The notes below the pieces were generated by a model. The model was not told where the DNA came from, searched no databases, and saw only the letters and a list, made by a program, of their open reading frames with translations. A DNA stretch of 64,000 bases from Owenia fusiformis (lineage: Eukaryota; Annelida; Polychaeta; Sabellida; Oweniidae). Shown piece after piece: positions 37,139-47,975 of this stretch; positions within the stretch are counted from its first letter, which is position 1; each line of letters starts with the position of its first letter. Both the position numbers and the translations under genes were made by a program. The stretch lies in assembly GCA_903813345.2 (NCBI GenBank), contig CAIIXF020000005.1, forward strand, positions 15,939,375-16,003,374. The letters are read 5' to 3'.

Positions 37139-38323
37139 TGTAACCATGGGGCGAGGGACAACACATGGGAACACGAAAAATGATGTAAAACTATAAAACA
37201 CTGATTTATTTCAAAATATATGCAAATGGAATAAAATATCTGGTTTAAAGTGACAATCTAGCTTAAAGTGAATAGCTAGCTTAAAGTGAATAGTTAGCTT
37301 AAAGTGAATAGCTAACTTAAAGTGAATAGCTAACTTAAAGTGAATACTATCTAGCTTAAAATGAATATAGAGCTTAAAATCTATCTGTCTAAATGACCAA
37401 AATCTATCTGCCTAAATGACCAAAATCTATCTGCCTAAATGACCAGAATCTATCTGCCTAAATGACCAGAATCTATCTGCCTAAATGACCAGGCCACCCG
37501 CTAGGGCACCCACACTTGACCCTAAAATGTAAAGAAATATATTAAGGTACACGTACACCATATACATAAGGCATTCAATACAGTGTAATAATCTACAGTT
37601 TTACGATAAAACCAGTTAGTGAGAGGGCTGTGGAATTAAAAAGGGCCCTTGTTATGTTTCCAAAATAAACCCTAACACAGTGCTTGATACACTTTATAGA
37701 TTATAGTTACCATATCAAATATAATGAAATTAAATGGATTTAATAGAACATCACCGTGAAGGTTTACAATAATAAAAATATAAAAGTACCTAAATATATC
37801 TCAACAGGGTGGTGAGTATTAGCACTAGAAAGCCCACTGGTAGACCCGTGGCTATAAAATAAGTATGGCAAGATAAGTCATATTACCAAATAGTTGTCAC
37901 AAATAACAATGTAGGGATACTATCTGTTTATTGACAAAGAATGTAACTTTATGAATTCTATGCACAAATGCCAAAACTGTCATGACGGTGCAAATAGAAA
38001 TACTCAAGTAAATATCTCAAAAAGTATTCAAAATACAAAAATAGTATTTACACTAGGTTGAAGCTAAAGTTATGTGGAATAAAGTAGAAATGACAAATAT
38101 AATGTTGAAATATTCAAAAGGGGACAAAAAGTGGATAAAATGATGAAATATTCTTACCAGGTCCTGGCTGTTTGAAAGTTGAGGCTAATACTGAAGAAAA
38201 CATGTGAAGTGTGAATGAAAGTTAAGCTCCCAGCAGGGTTTGATTAGCCTATAGAAAACTGTAAAATGAAATATTTAGCCCTCCATAACAGGGTTATAAA
38301 AAATACAAAATCCGAATGTCACA
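37139..38323 (-). repeat. 3' LTR of the gypsy element (intact, empty site for the MITE)
   Basis: 1185 bases, tgtaaccatgg at one end and ccgaatgtcaca at the other. It contains two internal tandem arrays: about 17-bp units built on cttaaagtgaatagcta (37255-37345) and about 22-bp units built on ctatctgcctaaatgacca (37380-37490). At 37482-37483 it has the undisturbed TA where the sister LTR carries the MITE. Confidence 0.95.
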
Positions 38324-38685
38324 CACACGCGGACATTGTCATAATTTGTCCCAAATTATCCTTAACATTAGGCTTACCACAGGAATTTAAAAACTTAACT
38401 GAAAAACATTAAACTGTCACACACACGTGGGAAAATAACATTATGAAGTACCATTATAAAGGTTTATCCTCCCCTTAATAGCATCCACTACCTAAAATGG
38501 TAGTTTATAAAATTATAATCTCATATTACAAAGTAACTGAAAACACCAAACTTTTTATGTGATTTTTTTTTTTTTAAAACACAAACTACTTTCAAAATAT
38601 AAAATTCTCTTTCTACTTCACTTGTACTTAAAATTACCACATTTAGATACACCCTAAAAAATATACCGCAAAATATACCGCAAAA

Positions 38686-41600
38686 TCAGAGGGTTGCGAT
38701 TTTTTGAATGCTGCGCAAAGGGTATCTATGTTTTTTTCCTTCATTATCATCTTCATCTTTGTCACCATTTTCATCTCTCATGTTTGGTGGCAATTCTTTA
38801 ATGTCTTTCCTATTTACACATTTGGTAACAGATTCATCATCAGCTTGTTTTATTGTATAGACATCATCTTTCTTTGATACTATTTCATAAATTTCTTCTT
38901 CATACGAGTCTTGTATTTTGTTCCTTCCACTTATTCGTTTCCTGTTTAATACTTTGCTTCCCACGTTTAGGTCATCTGTCCTTGATTTCTTATCATGAAG
39001 ATCCTTTCTTCTATCAGCTTCTGTCTCTATTCTTTTTAAGGCTATTTGGTTCGCGTCTTGTAGCTTCTGTTTGTGTTGTTTAATCCAATCCTCATCTTCA
39101 TCCGTTTCTCCTTCACTGACATCAAGTTGAATGCAGATAGGTAGTCTTGGATGTCTCCCAAACATTAAGTAGAAGGGTGAGTACCCTGTAGTGCTATGTG
39201 GTGTGATGTTGTAGCAGTATGTGAGTTCTCGAATGTATTCTGGCCACTTCCTTTTCTTATCTTGTTCTAAAGTTGTAAGAAGTGAATGTAGTGTTCTATT
39301 GTAACGTTCACACTGTCCATTACCTTCTGGGTGGTAGGGAGTAGTCCTAGATTTCTTGATGTTGTATGTCTTACACAGACACTTGGTTACATTGCTTTCA
39401 AAATTACGTCCTTGGTCACTGTGAAAACGTTTTGGTACACCATACACTTGTATAAAGGATTTCAGCAAGACTTTAGCCACTGTTTCTGCCTTTTGATCTT
39501 TTGTTGGCTCGGTTACCGTCAATTTGGTAAAAGCATCGGTGATGACTAAGACATTCTCCATGCCATTGGAAGCTTTCTCGAGCAACGTGAAGTCAAGAAA
39601 CACTAGATCCAAAGGTCTTTTTGCTGTTAATCGTCCTAGAGGTGTCACGATCTTGTGGTATGGTAACTTACCAAAGACACATCTACTACAATTCTTGATC
39701 CAATCGATTACATCATTGTGGATTTCTGTCCAGTAGAATCTTTGTCGAATAAGTTTCTCAGTTCTCTCTATTCCTTGGTGTCCAGTGTAATCATGTAGAC
39801 TTTTCAGCACTTCTTCCCTTAGCACTTCTGGCACAACAGCTTGCATTATGGCTCTGTCATTATCATGCGATTTTCTGTAAAGTATGTTGTTGTATATTGA
39901 GAGATTCTTCAGCTGTAGCACAAGTTTTCTTTGACTCTTGGTTAACTTCTTTATGACTTTGTTTGTAGGTTTGTACTTTGTCTTTACCATTTCTGTGACT
40001 AGTGATATATCTTTGTCTTTCTCTTGTAGTTCTCTAAAACCTTCTTTTGTTATACTTGGTAGAAGTGTTGTTTCAGCTGGTGCGATTTCTGCTTCTATTG
40101 ACATCACATTCGAACGAGTATGTTTCAGTTCACAAGATAGATCAGGGATTTGTGTTGTTTTTGTTAAATGTCCAATGACACTCATGGCGCTCACTTCAAA
40201 TTGTTCTTCTTTCTCGTCTTCTTCCTCTTCTGAGCTATGTTCAAGTCTCGATAAGATGTCTGCTGCAACATTGGTTGAGCCTGGCTTGTATTTGATTTCG
40301 AAATTGAAAGAGGCAAGATCTGATACCCAGCGCTGTTCTACTGCTGGCAGTTTCTTTTTGTACATGATGTATGTCAAAGGATTGTTGTCTGTGAAAACAG
40401 TAAAGGTACTACCAAGCAGGTAATCTCTGAACTTTTCTGTGATAGCCCACTTCAGTGCTAGTAGTTCAAGTTTCTTTGAAGAATAATTTTTCATGTTCTT
40501 TTCTGAACCTCTCAGGGATCTGCTTCCATAACTGATGACTCGGAGTTTACCATTCTGGAGTTGTTGCAATTCAGCGCCAAGTCCTGATGATGATGCGTCT
40601 GTTTCTAGGGTAAAGGGTTTAGAATAGTCGGCAAATGCGAGTACTGGAGCTGTGGATAACATCTTCTTCAATTCATCTTGAGTTTCCGAGCACTCATTTG
40701 TCCACAGTTTTTCTATATTCTCTGTTTTCTTTTGTGTTCTCTTTGTTACTTTCTGAACTAGGTTATGGAGTGGTTGAGCTATGCTGGCATAACCTTTCAC
40801 AAATCTTCTATGGTAACCAGCCATCCCTAAAAATTGTCGTAGATCTTTCAATGTTTTTGGTCGTTTCCAGTTAACAATCACCTTTATTTTCTCTGGGTCT
40901 GGTTCAATACCTTCTTTGGATATTCTGTAGCCTAGATATGTAACTTTCTTCTTGAAGAAGTCACATTTTCTTAGTTCAAGTTTCAGGTTGTAGTTTTGTA
41001 GGATTGAAAATACTTTCTCAAGTCTTTCGATCATTTCGTCTACTGTAGAAGAGAAAACTAGGATGTCATCGAGGTAGACTAGTAGTGACTTGAACATCTC
41101 GTCTTTGAAGGCCATAGTCATTAACCGTTGATATGTCGCTGGTGCGTTACAGAGTCCAAATGGCATTCGAAGATATTCAAAAATTCCAAGAGGTGTTGTG
41201 AAGCTAGTTTTGTGTATGTCTTCCTCTGCAACTTTTATCTGGTGGTAAGCGCTCTGGAGGTCGAGGCTGGAGAACCACTCTGCGTTGATCAGTGCATCCA
41301 TGCTCTCTTGAATCCTTGGAAGGGGAAAAACATCTTTCTTTGTATTGTTGTTCAAGTTTCTGTAGTCGACGCAAAGTCTTAAAGAATTATTTTTCTTCCT
41401 CACTATGACTATTGGACTGGCAAAGTTGCTCTCACTTGGTTGTATTATCTTCTTTTGGACTAAAGTGTCTATATGTTCTTTCAGTTCTTGGAATATGGCT
41501 GGCGGTATTCTTCGATATGGTTCATTTACAACAAATCCTTCAGGAGTTGGTATTTTATGGACTATTGCATCTGTGTATCCTAAGTCATTCTCATCGGATC

Positions 41601-43671
41601 CAAATATGTTGTGATATTTCTTGAAAAGTTCTGCTGTCTTGTTATACTCCACTTCATTTCCTGGGAAATCTTTCAAAATTTTTTCAATTTGATCATTTAC
41701 ATGTTGTGGTACTGTAGTTGTAGTCGGAGTAGATTGTGCATCTTCCATCTTGTTGTGTTCAATTGTATTTGTGAGTTCAACTGTACATGTATTCATACTA
41801 CATGTGACCCTGCAGCAGCTAACTGAGGCTTGTTGAACTGTTCCAACAGGAGTTCTCACAGGCAGGAAAACACTAACTTCAGATGGATTCATAATCTTGA
41901 TCATTGAACAGCCTGATTTTGCGTCGATGTAGCCTGAGATAAGTAGGACGTTCCCTGGTAGTGTAGATTCTAATGGTTCAACTATTCCTTGTCCTCGGAA
42001 ACTTCCAGTGTAGACAGGTACATTAAGTGTTGTTGATGGTGGAATAAGAGACTTTTCTTTCACTCTAATTAAGTGTGTTTTCTGGACTTCTTTGTCTATG
42101 TTGTCATCTGGTTCCAGATATTTCAATATGTTCATTCCTATCAAGATTTCTGGGTAGGCTCCTGACTCTGAGTGTACTAAGATTCCGCAGTCTTTTATTA
42201 ATACACCTTTGATTGTTATATCTTCGATTAATAGACCCTTATATGGTATCTTGAGATTGTTCGCAGCTTTGAGATCCAGCATTTGAAATTGTTGAAGTTC
42301 TTTGTTGAAGTGTTTCTCGTAGAATTCTAATGACATCAGGGTGACACTACTGCCGGAATCCATCACTCCAGTTGTTTGAATCTCTCCTATCTTTATATTC
42401 CATACTGGTGTTTTTCCAACAATCTTTTCCATGTTTGGATGAATAGTTGTATCTGCTGTTACATTTGTTATCACTTCGTTTGATGTGGCTTCTGTATTAC
42501 TCTGGTTGTCTACGTTTTGGTTACTTTGATTGTTGTTGAATTGGTTGTATCCTCCTCTATTGTAGTTAAATCCTCTAGATCTGCCAGAACCCCTTCTGTT
42601 GTTGTACTGACCCCTGTTCTGTCCTCGACCAAATCCATTGTTGAAGTTATTCTGACCCCTAAAGTTGTGGTAGTTTCTTTGGTAGCCATTGTTGTTGAAA
42701 TTGTTTGAGTTATTTTCAGAGTTGTCATTGTTATTTCGCTTAAGATGGTTGATCTCCTTCTCGATCTTTTCCTGTTTATCCAAAATCTTTTGTAGTGTAA
42801 TTTGTAGTGATGAGTCATTGTCTCTTGAGCTAACTGCACTTGAAGAAACTTTCCGCTGCTCATTTTCATTCAACTCAAATTTGAAAGCAATTTCTCTCAG
42901 TTGGTGAAATGTGATGTTATTGTTCAAATCTGACATTCTCTGGAGTTCCCATCTCAGTTTAGGCTCATAGGCTCCTACTATCAGTTGTTCCTTAAGTAAT
43001 TTATCTCCTTCTAGGTGTTCATGGCTTTGTTTTACGATGTCCATCAGCTTCATTAACGACTGTGTATACTGTGATATGGTTTCATTGTGGTTTTGTTTCC
43101 TCGTGTAGAACTCAGTCATTGATTTGTGTGGTGATTCTACGATACCAAACACTCTCTTCAATGTTCTGTAGATATCCTCAGGTGATGGGTTGTTTGATAA
43201 ATATCTTATTTCACGCCGTGGATTTGGTCCTAAGTGGTAGATTATATAGTCAATCTTTTCATCATTCTTGTTGATACTCTTTGTCGCTATTTTTGCATCT
43301 TCACACCAGTCGTAGACATCTTCGTCAGTCTTTCCAAAGAACTTCTGAAGTTTAGGTTTGTTGTAAACAAGTTTCGTTTCAGTTGAGTTAACCTGACTTC
43401 TTTCCTGATGTTCCTTAGTCCTGGTATTAGGAACTGTTGTGTCAGGATTCATGTTATATTTTTTCTGCAGCGATGTAAGTTCCCGTTCAAGTTTAATCAT
43501 TCTCAGCTTTTCTTGTACTTCAACTTTTTCTTCATCCTCTAGTTCCTTGGCTAAGTCATCAATCATCGCTTTCCTGAGATCCTTTGGTTTGACATCCCCT
43601 GGGTTAGTCTCCTGTCCCAAGACAAATTTTTCATCCGGTGATTCAAGTGGCGGCACGTCTTTTTCAGCCAT
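38686..43671 (-). CDS. Gag-Pol polyprotein of the gypsy element, one uninterrupted frame
   Basis: The chosen start is ATG at 43671 (context AACAATGG), giving 1661 residues; the frame is open for 39 more codons upstream. Gag covers about 1-420: a charged coiled region, a retrotransposon gag domain (about 100-270), then an Asn/Gly/Arg-rich tract with RG and RGG-like motifs in place of a CCHC zinc knuckle. Aspartic protease DSG is at 438-440. Reverse transcriptase has YLDD at 866-869. RNase H acidic residues are Asp1025, Glu1069 and Asp1094. Integrase has an HHCC zinc site (1293, 1297, 1328, 1331) and Asp1360, Asp1419, Glu1455 (D,D-35-E). The C-terminus is acidic and then basic, without a recognisable chromodomain. 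Gag and Pol are fused without frameshift. The protein drives copy-and-paste transposition within the genome. Confidence 0.95.
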   Translation of the reverse strand: MAEKDVPPLESPDEKFVLGQETNPGDVKPKDLRKAMIDDLAKELEDEEKVEVQEKLRMIKLERELTSLQKKYNMNPDTTVPNTRTKEHQERSQVNSTETKLVYNKPKLQKFFGKTDEDVYDWCEDAKIATKSINKNDEKIDYIIYHLGPNPRREIRYLSNNPSPEDIYRTLKRVFGIVESPHKSMTEFYTRKQNHNETISQYTQSLMKLMDIVKQSHEHLEGDKLLKEQLIVGAYEPKLRWELQRMSDLNNNITFHQLREIAFKFELNENEQRKVSSSAVSSRDNDSSLQITLQKILDKQEKIEKEINHLKRNNNDNSENNSNNFNNNGYQRNYHNFRGQNNFNNGFGRGQNRGQYNNRRGSGRSRGFNYNRGGYNQFNNNQSNQNVDNQSNTEATSNEVITNVTADTTIHPNMEKIVGKTPVWNIKIGEIQTTGVMDSGSSVTLMSLEFYEKHFNKELQQFQMLDLKAANNLKIPYKGLLIEDITIKGVLIKDCGILVHSESGAYPEILIGMNILKYLEPDDNIDKEVQKTHLIRVKEKSLIPPSTTLNVPVYTGSFRGQGIVEPLESTLPGNVLLISGYIDAKSGCSMIKIMNPSEVSVFLPVRTPVGTVQQASVSCCRVTCSMNTCTVELTNTIEHNKMEDAQSTPTTTTVPQHVNDQIEKILKDFPGNEVEYNKTAELFKKYHNIFGSDENDLGYTDAIVHKIPTPEGFVVNEPYRRIPPAIFQELKEHIDTLVQKKIIQPSESNFASPIVIVRKKNNSLRLCVDYRNLNNNTKKDVFPLPRIQESMDALINAEWFSSLDLQSAYHQIKVAEEDIHKTSFTTPLGIFEYLRMPFGLCNAPATYQRLMTMAFKDEMFKSLLVYLDDILVFSSTVDEMIERLEKVFSILQNYNLKLELRKCDFFKKKVTYLGYRISKEGIEPDPEKIKVIVNWKRPKTLKDLRQFLGMAGYHRRFVKGYASIAQPLHNLVQKVTKRTQKKTENIEKLWTNECSETQDELKKMLSTAPVLAFADYSKPFTLETDASSSGLGAELQQLQNGKLRVISYGSRSLRGSEKNMKNYSSKKLELLALKWAITEKFRDYLLGSTFTVFTDNNPLTYIMYKKKLPAVEQRWVSDLASFNFEIKYKPGSTNVAADILSRLEHSSEEEEDEKEEQFEVSAMSVIGHLTKTTQIPDLSCELKHTRSNVMSIEAEIAPAETTLLPSITKEGFRELQEKDKDISLVTEMVKTKYKPTNKVIKKLTKSQRKLVLQLKNLSIYNNILYRKSHDNDRAIMQAVVPEVLREEVLKSLHDYTGHQGIERTEKLIRQRFYWTEIHNDVIDWIKNCSRCVFGKLPYHKIVTPLGRLTAKRPLDLVFLDFTLLEKASNGMENVLVITDAFTKLTVTEPTKDQKAETVAKVLLKSFIQVYGVPKRFHSDQGRNFESNVTKCLCKTYNIKKSRTTPYHPEGNGQCERYNRTLHSLLTTLEQDKKRKWPEYIRELTYCYNITPHSTTGYSPFYLMFGRHPRLPICIQLDVSEGETDEDEDWIKQHKQKLQDANQIALKRIETEADRRKDLHDKKSRTDDLNVGSKVLNRKRISGRNKIQDSYEEEIYEIVSKKDDVYTIKQADDESVTKCVNRKDIKELPPNMRDENGDKDEDDNEGKKHRYPLRSIQKIATL

Positions 43672-44799
43672 TGTTTTTGATATAAAATGAAAACGCGCAC
43701 GCAGCGATATGATAAAATACTCTGATTTCGCGTTGTATGTACAAAACTTGCGGAAAATTACACGAAAATGTTTAAAATATATCACCAATAAAATACACCC
43801 TGTTGAGAATATGTATAATTATCCGGGGTACTAGTCTAATATGACCTTATAAACTTGTAGTACTAGGACATGCACTACACTATGTCCAGTCTACTATTAA
43901 TACACCAATAAAAATTCAGACAATATAAATGTCAAGGGCACTATGATATTTTAATTAAAATTGTTACGTTTGAACATAACTTGTGTCTGGGCTACTATAT
44001 AGAACACAAGGTTAAGTGGAGGTACCACATACTGATGTAAAGTTGTCAAACTTAAATTGGACACTTTTATGCACCAAATATCAAGATATACACACTTGAA
44101 ATGTAGACAATAGATAATGACTGGTAAGTTGTGTGTTAAATGGAATACACAAAAAGTAATTAATAAAAAGTCAACATGTATATTCAGAAACCAATGTCCT
44201 GGATACTATTTGGCAAGCTGGACTTTTATTTACTCACACCAAATACTACTAGTGTCCTCATTGACCTTGCTAGAAATTATGTTGCTCAGTTTTATGCATG
44301 GCTTCACAGTCCAAACTTTTATCAAAGTCCATGAAGTATAATCAGCTGATTCAAATGTAGCTATTCAAGCAATGTTCATTCATCAATGTTAATTAGCTAG
44401 GCAAAATTCAACTGTTGCCATTCAAACAATGTTCATTCAGGTGATGTGAGATTATTATATAGGACTGCAATTCAATGTTTATGTGACTCCCTTGCAAAAT
44501 AATGCAGCATGGAATATTGCCAATGTCTATGTGAAAAATTGCAGTTTTATGCCAATCATAAATAGTTCAATCTCAAGTTGTGTTGATCTTTGACGCTTTT
44601 CCATATGTCTTTATCCGTACCACTTACTTGGTTTACCCGACTTCCATCAGTATTAGCTTATGTGGCCTGGTCATAAAAAAAATATCTACCTATCCATAAA
44701 ACAGTAGCCTAACAATAGCCTAGCAATTGGGAAATGAATTTCTATATTACGTGTCAGTATTCAAAAACCAGTGAAATATCAATGTAACATCAGTGTATT

Positions 44800-44817
44800 G
44801 TAACACCCGCAGTACCA
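44800..44817 (-). promoter_or_regulatory. Primer-binding site of the gypsy element
   Basis: One base inside the 5' LTR, the minus strand reads TGGTACTGCGGGTGTTAC. It starts with TGG as expected for pairing with the CCA end of a tRNA primer. The tRNA species cannot be named from memory. The leader from here to the gag ATG is about 1.1 kb and has no coding signal. Confidence 0.6.
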
Positions 44818-44818
44818 G

Positions 44819-46396
44819 TGTAACCATGGGGCGAGGGACAACACATGGGAACACGAAAAATGATGTAAAACTATAAAACACTGATTTATTTCAAAATATA
44901 TGCAAATGGAATAAAATATCTGGTTTAAAGTGACAATCTAGCTTAAAGTGAATAGCTAGCTTAAAGTGAATAGTTAGCTTAAAGTGAATAGCTAACTTAA
45001 AGTGAATAGCTAACTTAAAGTGAATACTATCTAGCTTAAAATGAATATAGAGCTTAAAATCTATCTGTCTAAATGACCAAAATCTATCTGCCTAAATGAC
45101 CAAAATCTATCTGCCTAAATGACCAGAATCTATCTGCCTAAATGACCAGAATCTATCTGCCTAGAGTCCATTTCACTGCTTCAGTTCGTCAGTAGAACGG
45201 CAAAAATAAGAAATTGGGAGACCATTGTACAATAATATATGGAAAAGTATATTCATAATGTACATGAATGACATTTGTATATCTTGGATTGCTTCTAGTT
45301 TGGCTTATAAAGTGTGTGGCCTCTTATATTTGGATGTTTCTCTGCCATGTTATTTTCAATAAGATTAACATGGCTGAAATTCTTCAAATTACAAGACGGC
45401 ACAGGCTTATTGCACAAAAAACTAAAAAATCTGAAATATACAAATGTCATTCATGTACATTATGAATATACTTTTCCATATATTATTGCACAATGGTCTC
45501 CCAATTTCTTATTTTTGCCGTTCTACTGACGAACTGAAGCAGTGAAATGGACTCTAAATGACCAGGCCACCCGCTAGGGCACCCACACTTGACCCTAAAA
45601 TGTAAAGAAATATATTAAGGTACACGTACACCATATACATAAGGCATTCAATACAGTGTAATAATCTACAGTTTTACGATAAAACCAGTTAGTGAGAGGG
45701 CTGTGGAATTAAAAAGGGCCCTTGTTATGTTTCCAAAATAAACCCTAACACAGTGCTTGATACACTTTATAGATTATAGTTACCATATCAAATATAATGA
45801 AATTAAATGGATTTAATAGAACATCACCGTGAAGGTTTACAATAATAAAAATATAAAAGTACCTAAATATATCTCAACAGGGTGGTGAGTATTAGCACTA
45901 GAAAGCCCACTGGTAGACCCGTGGCTATAAAATAAGTATGGCAAGATAAGTCATATTACCAAATAGTTGTCACAAATAACAATGTAGGGATACTATCTGT
46001 TTATTGACAAAGAATGTAACTTTATGAATTCTATGCACAAATGCCAAAACTGTCATGACGGTGCAAATAGAAATACTCAAGTAAATATCTCAAAAAGTAT
46101 TCAAAATACAAAAATAGTATTTACACTAGGTTGAAGCTAAAGTTATGTGGAATAAAGTAGAAATGACAAATATAATGTTGAAATATTCAAAAGGGGACAA
46201 AAAGTGGATAAAATGATGAAATATTCTTACCAGGTCCTGGCTGTTTGAAAGTTGAGGCTAATACTGAAGAAAACATGTGAAGTGTGAATGAAAGTTAAGC
46301 TCCCAGCAGGGTTTGATTAGCCTATAGAAAACTGTAAAATGAAATATTTAGCCCTCCATAACAGGGTTATAAAAAATACAAAATCCGAATGTCACA
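44819..46396 (-). repeat. 5' LTR of the gypsy element, interrupted by a MITE
   Basis: It is the same sequence as 37139-38323 for 345 bases, then a 391-base insertion (45164-45554), then the remaining 840 bases. Being upstream of gag-pol on the minus strand, it should contain the element's promoter. The insertion may therefore affect expression of this copy. Confidence 0.93.
45164..45554. mobile_element. 391-bp TA-target MITE nested in the 5' LTR
   Basis: It starts gagtccatttcactgcttca and ends tgaagcagtgaaatggactc, perfect inverted repeats. Pairing continues for about 130-150 bases into the centre, leaving a small loop around 45290-45400. It is flanked by TA (45162-45163, 45555-45556), and the sister LTR at 37482 shows the single TA of the empty site. 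It encodes nothing itself. TA duplication and ends suggest a Tc1/mariner-like or similar transposase in trans. Confidence 0.92.
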
Positions 46397-46400
46397 CTAT

Positions 46401-47975
46401 CATTAACTCTGATCTGAAAATGCCTGTACCTAAATCAACTTTAATCCAGTTAATTAAATGCTAATGTTTAGTGCTAATACTTTGACGACCTAATTAAACT
46501 ACAACTAAATAAGTGCCTTTTAACCTTTTTAAACAATATTTATTCAACATGTCAAAATGAATATTCAAAATTATTAATGCCATTTTATTTGGTTTTTCAT
46601 ACATTATCAAAATATATTTTGACATTTCATATGTGCACTTTGACATATTGTAATGGTCTCCATTTTTGTGATGGCGGTTGGCGATTGGCGTCTGTAACAA
46701 TTTCTTACAACTTCCAATAACTTCACAAATACTGTTTAGACTGCACTGACTTCCAATTTCTTTCAAAATCATCTACAAATTTTCAGAAGTTCAAATCTGA
46801 CTCTAGGATTAAGATTTGACCTTCAATGACATTTTCAAGGTCAAAAAGGTTAAAAAATGTATTTTTTCAACTTGCTTCAAATTAAGCAATTTTTTTTCAA
46901 AATCATCTACAAGTTTTCAAAAGTTCAAATCTGAATCTGAAAGAATGCTAAACTAGATAACGGCAACTCCGCGGAGTAGCAAATCCCAATGAACAAAATA
47001 TCAATTACCGAATTCCAATCAATTATACTCACTACTTTGGTTAAAATTGAAAAAATTAGATTTTAGAATTGCGAATTCCTGCAAAGCAGCCATTTTGAAT
47101 TTTCTGAGGTACAAATCTGAAAAATAATACCATAATTGTGATCTACTCCAAAATTCCTTCAATTTGAGTATAATATAGCCATACTTTGAAGGGATCGAAA
47201 AATTATTGCGAAATCGTACATTAGACGGCCATTTTCAATTTTACGAGGCTCGAATCAGAAAAAAGATAAATATTTGCAATCTACTCTTTATTGCCTTTCA
47301 TTTGAGTATAATAAAGCTATACTTCAGAAAGATCTAAAAATTAGCAAATATTTCTGTTTTCCTGACCCCCCATACACAGCCCCTGGGGGTCAGGATGAAA
47401 AACACGGAATATATGTGAAAAAGATAAATGTTGTGAATATACTACCAAAATTTCAAACAATAATATATATTACTTTGGTTTAGAATGAAAAATTTATGAT
47501 TTTTGCAAAAAAGTCCCGTCATTTTTAAAGCGGCGACCATCTTGAAAATTTTTTTTTTGCGTAAAACTATTCACCACTATACATCTTTCCACTAAATATG
47601 AAGAAAATCCGTCTACTAGTATTTGAGTTATCTTCCGGACGGATGGACGGACGGACTGACGGACGGACGGAGGGCTTCACTATATCCCTACCGAACTTCG
47701 TTCATTGGGATAATAAAGATCTGACCTTTGATGACCTTCAATTACCAAAATGGCACTTTTGATTTCAGAATATTTAAAAATTACGATACTTTGCATTCAT
47801 TAAGGATTTCAAGTCAAAACTGAATGACAGTCGGATGATTTTCCTAAATGGTACAAATTGTGATAAGCTGGTTGTATTAAAATTCACCTGACATTTTTTA
47901 AATTGCCAGTGTTAACAGAGTTATTGTAATGATTACGATCCTGTAGAGCATATTGCTGTACTGTAGTATTATTCC
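46401..47975. other. Noncoding repeats between the retrotransposon and vezatin
   Basis: No gene was recognised. It contains the 'aaggtcaaaaaggt' dispersed repeat (46655-46960), a diverged tandem duplication of about 135 bases (47060-47330, sharing gccattttgaatttt-type and tttgagtataata words) and a short (ggac)n array at 47635-47675 (gacggatggacggacgg). The frame at 47274-47483 falls in this repeat and is not supported as a gene. Confidence 0.55.
46655..46960. repeat. Dispersed repeat with 'aaggtcaaaaaggt' subunits, copy 2
   Basis: ggcgtctgtaacaattt, caaatactgtttagactg, aagatttgaccttcaatgac and caaggtcaaaaaggt occur in the same order as at 26150-26590. This copy is shorter, with fewer internal units. 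Confidence 0.55.

Larger units (their letters stand above)
37134..46400 (-). mobile_element. Full-length Ty3/gypsy LTR retrotransposon
   Basis: The order on the minus strand is 5' LTR (46396-44819), primer-binding site, leader, a single gag-pol frame (43671-38686), and 3' LTR (38323-37139). The element begins TG and ends CA on the plus strand and is flanked by CTAT (37135-37138 and 46397-46400; a fifth matching base, ACTAT, is possible). Each LTR is 1185 bases once a nested 391-base MITE and its TA duplication are removed from the right one. I saw no other differences between the LTRs, which implies recent insertion. No envelope gene is present. PR, RT, RNase H and integrase motifs all look intact. 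Confidence 0.95.

Noticed and set aside
37250-37490. Short regular repeats resembling an array
   Set aside because: They are internal subrepeats of the LTR, present identically in both LTRs.
38853-43690. Plus-strand open frames across the retrotransposon
   Set aside because: They are antisense shadows of the gag-pol frame.
37134-46400. Endogenous retrovirus with envelope
   Set aside because: No envelope frame follows integrase; only about 360 noncoding bases separate the stop codon from the LTR.
47274-47483. 69-codon plus-strand frame
   Set aside because: It falls in a diverged tandem repeat next to a simple GGAC array.
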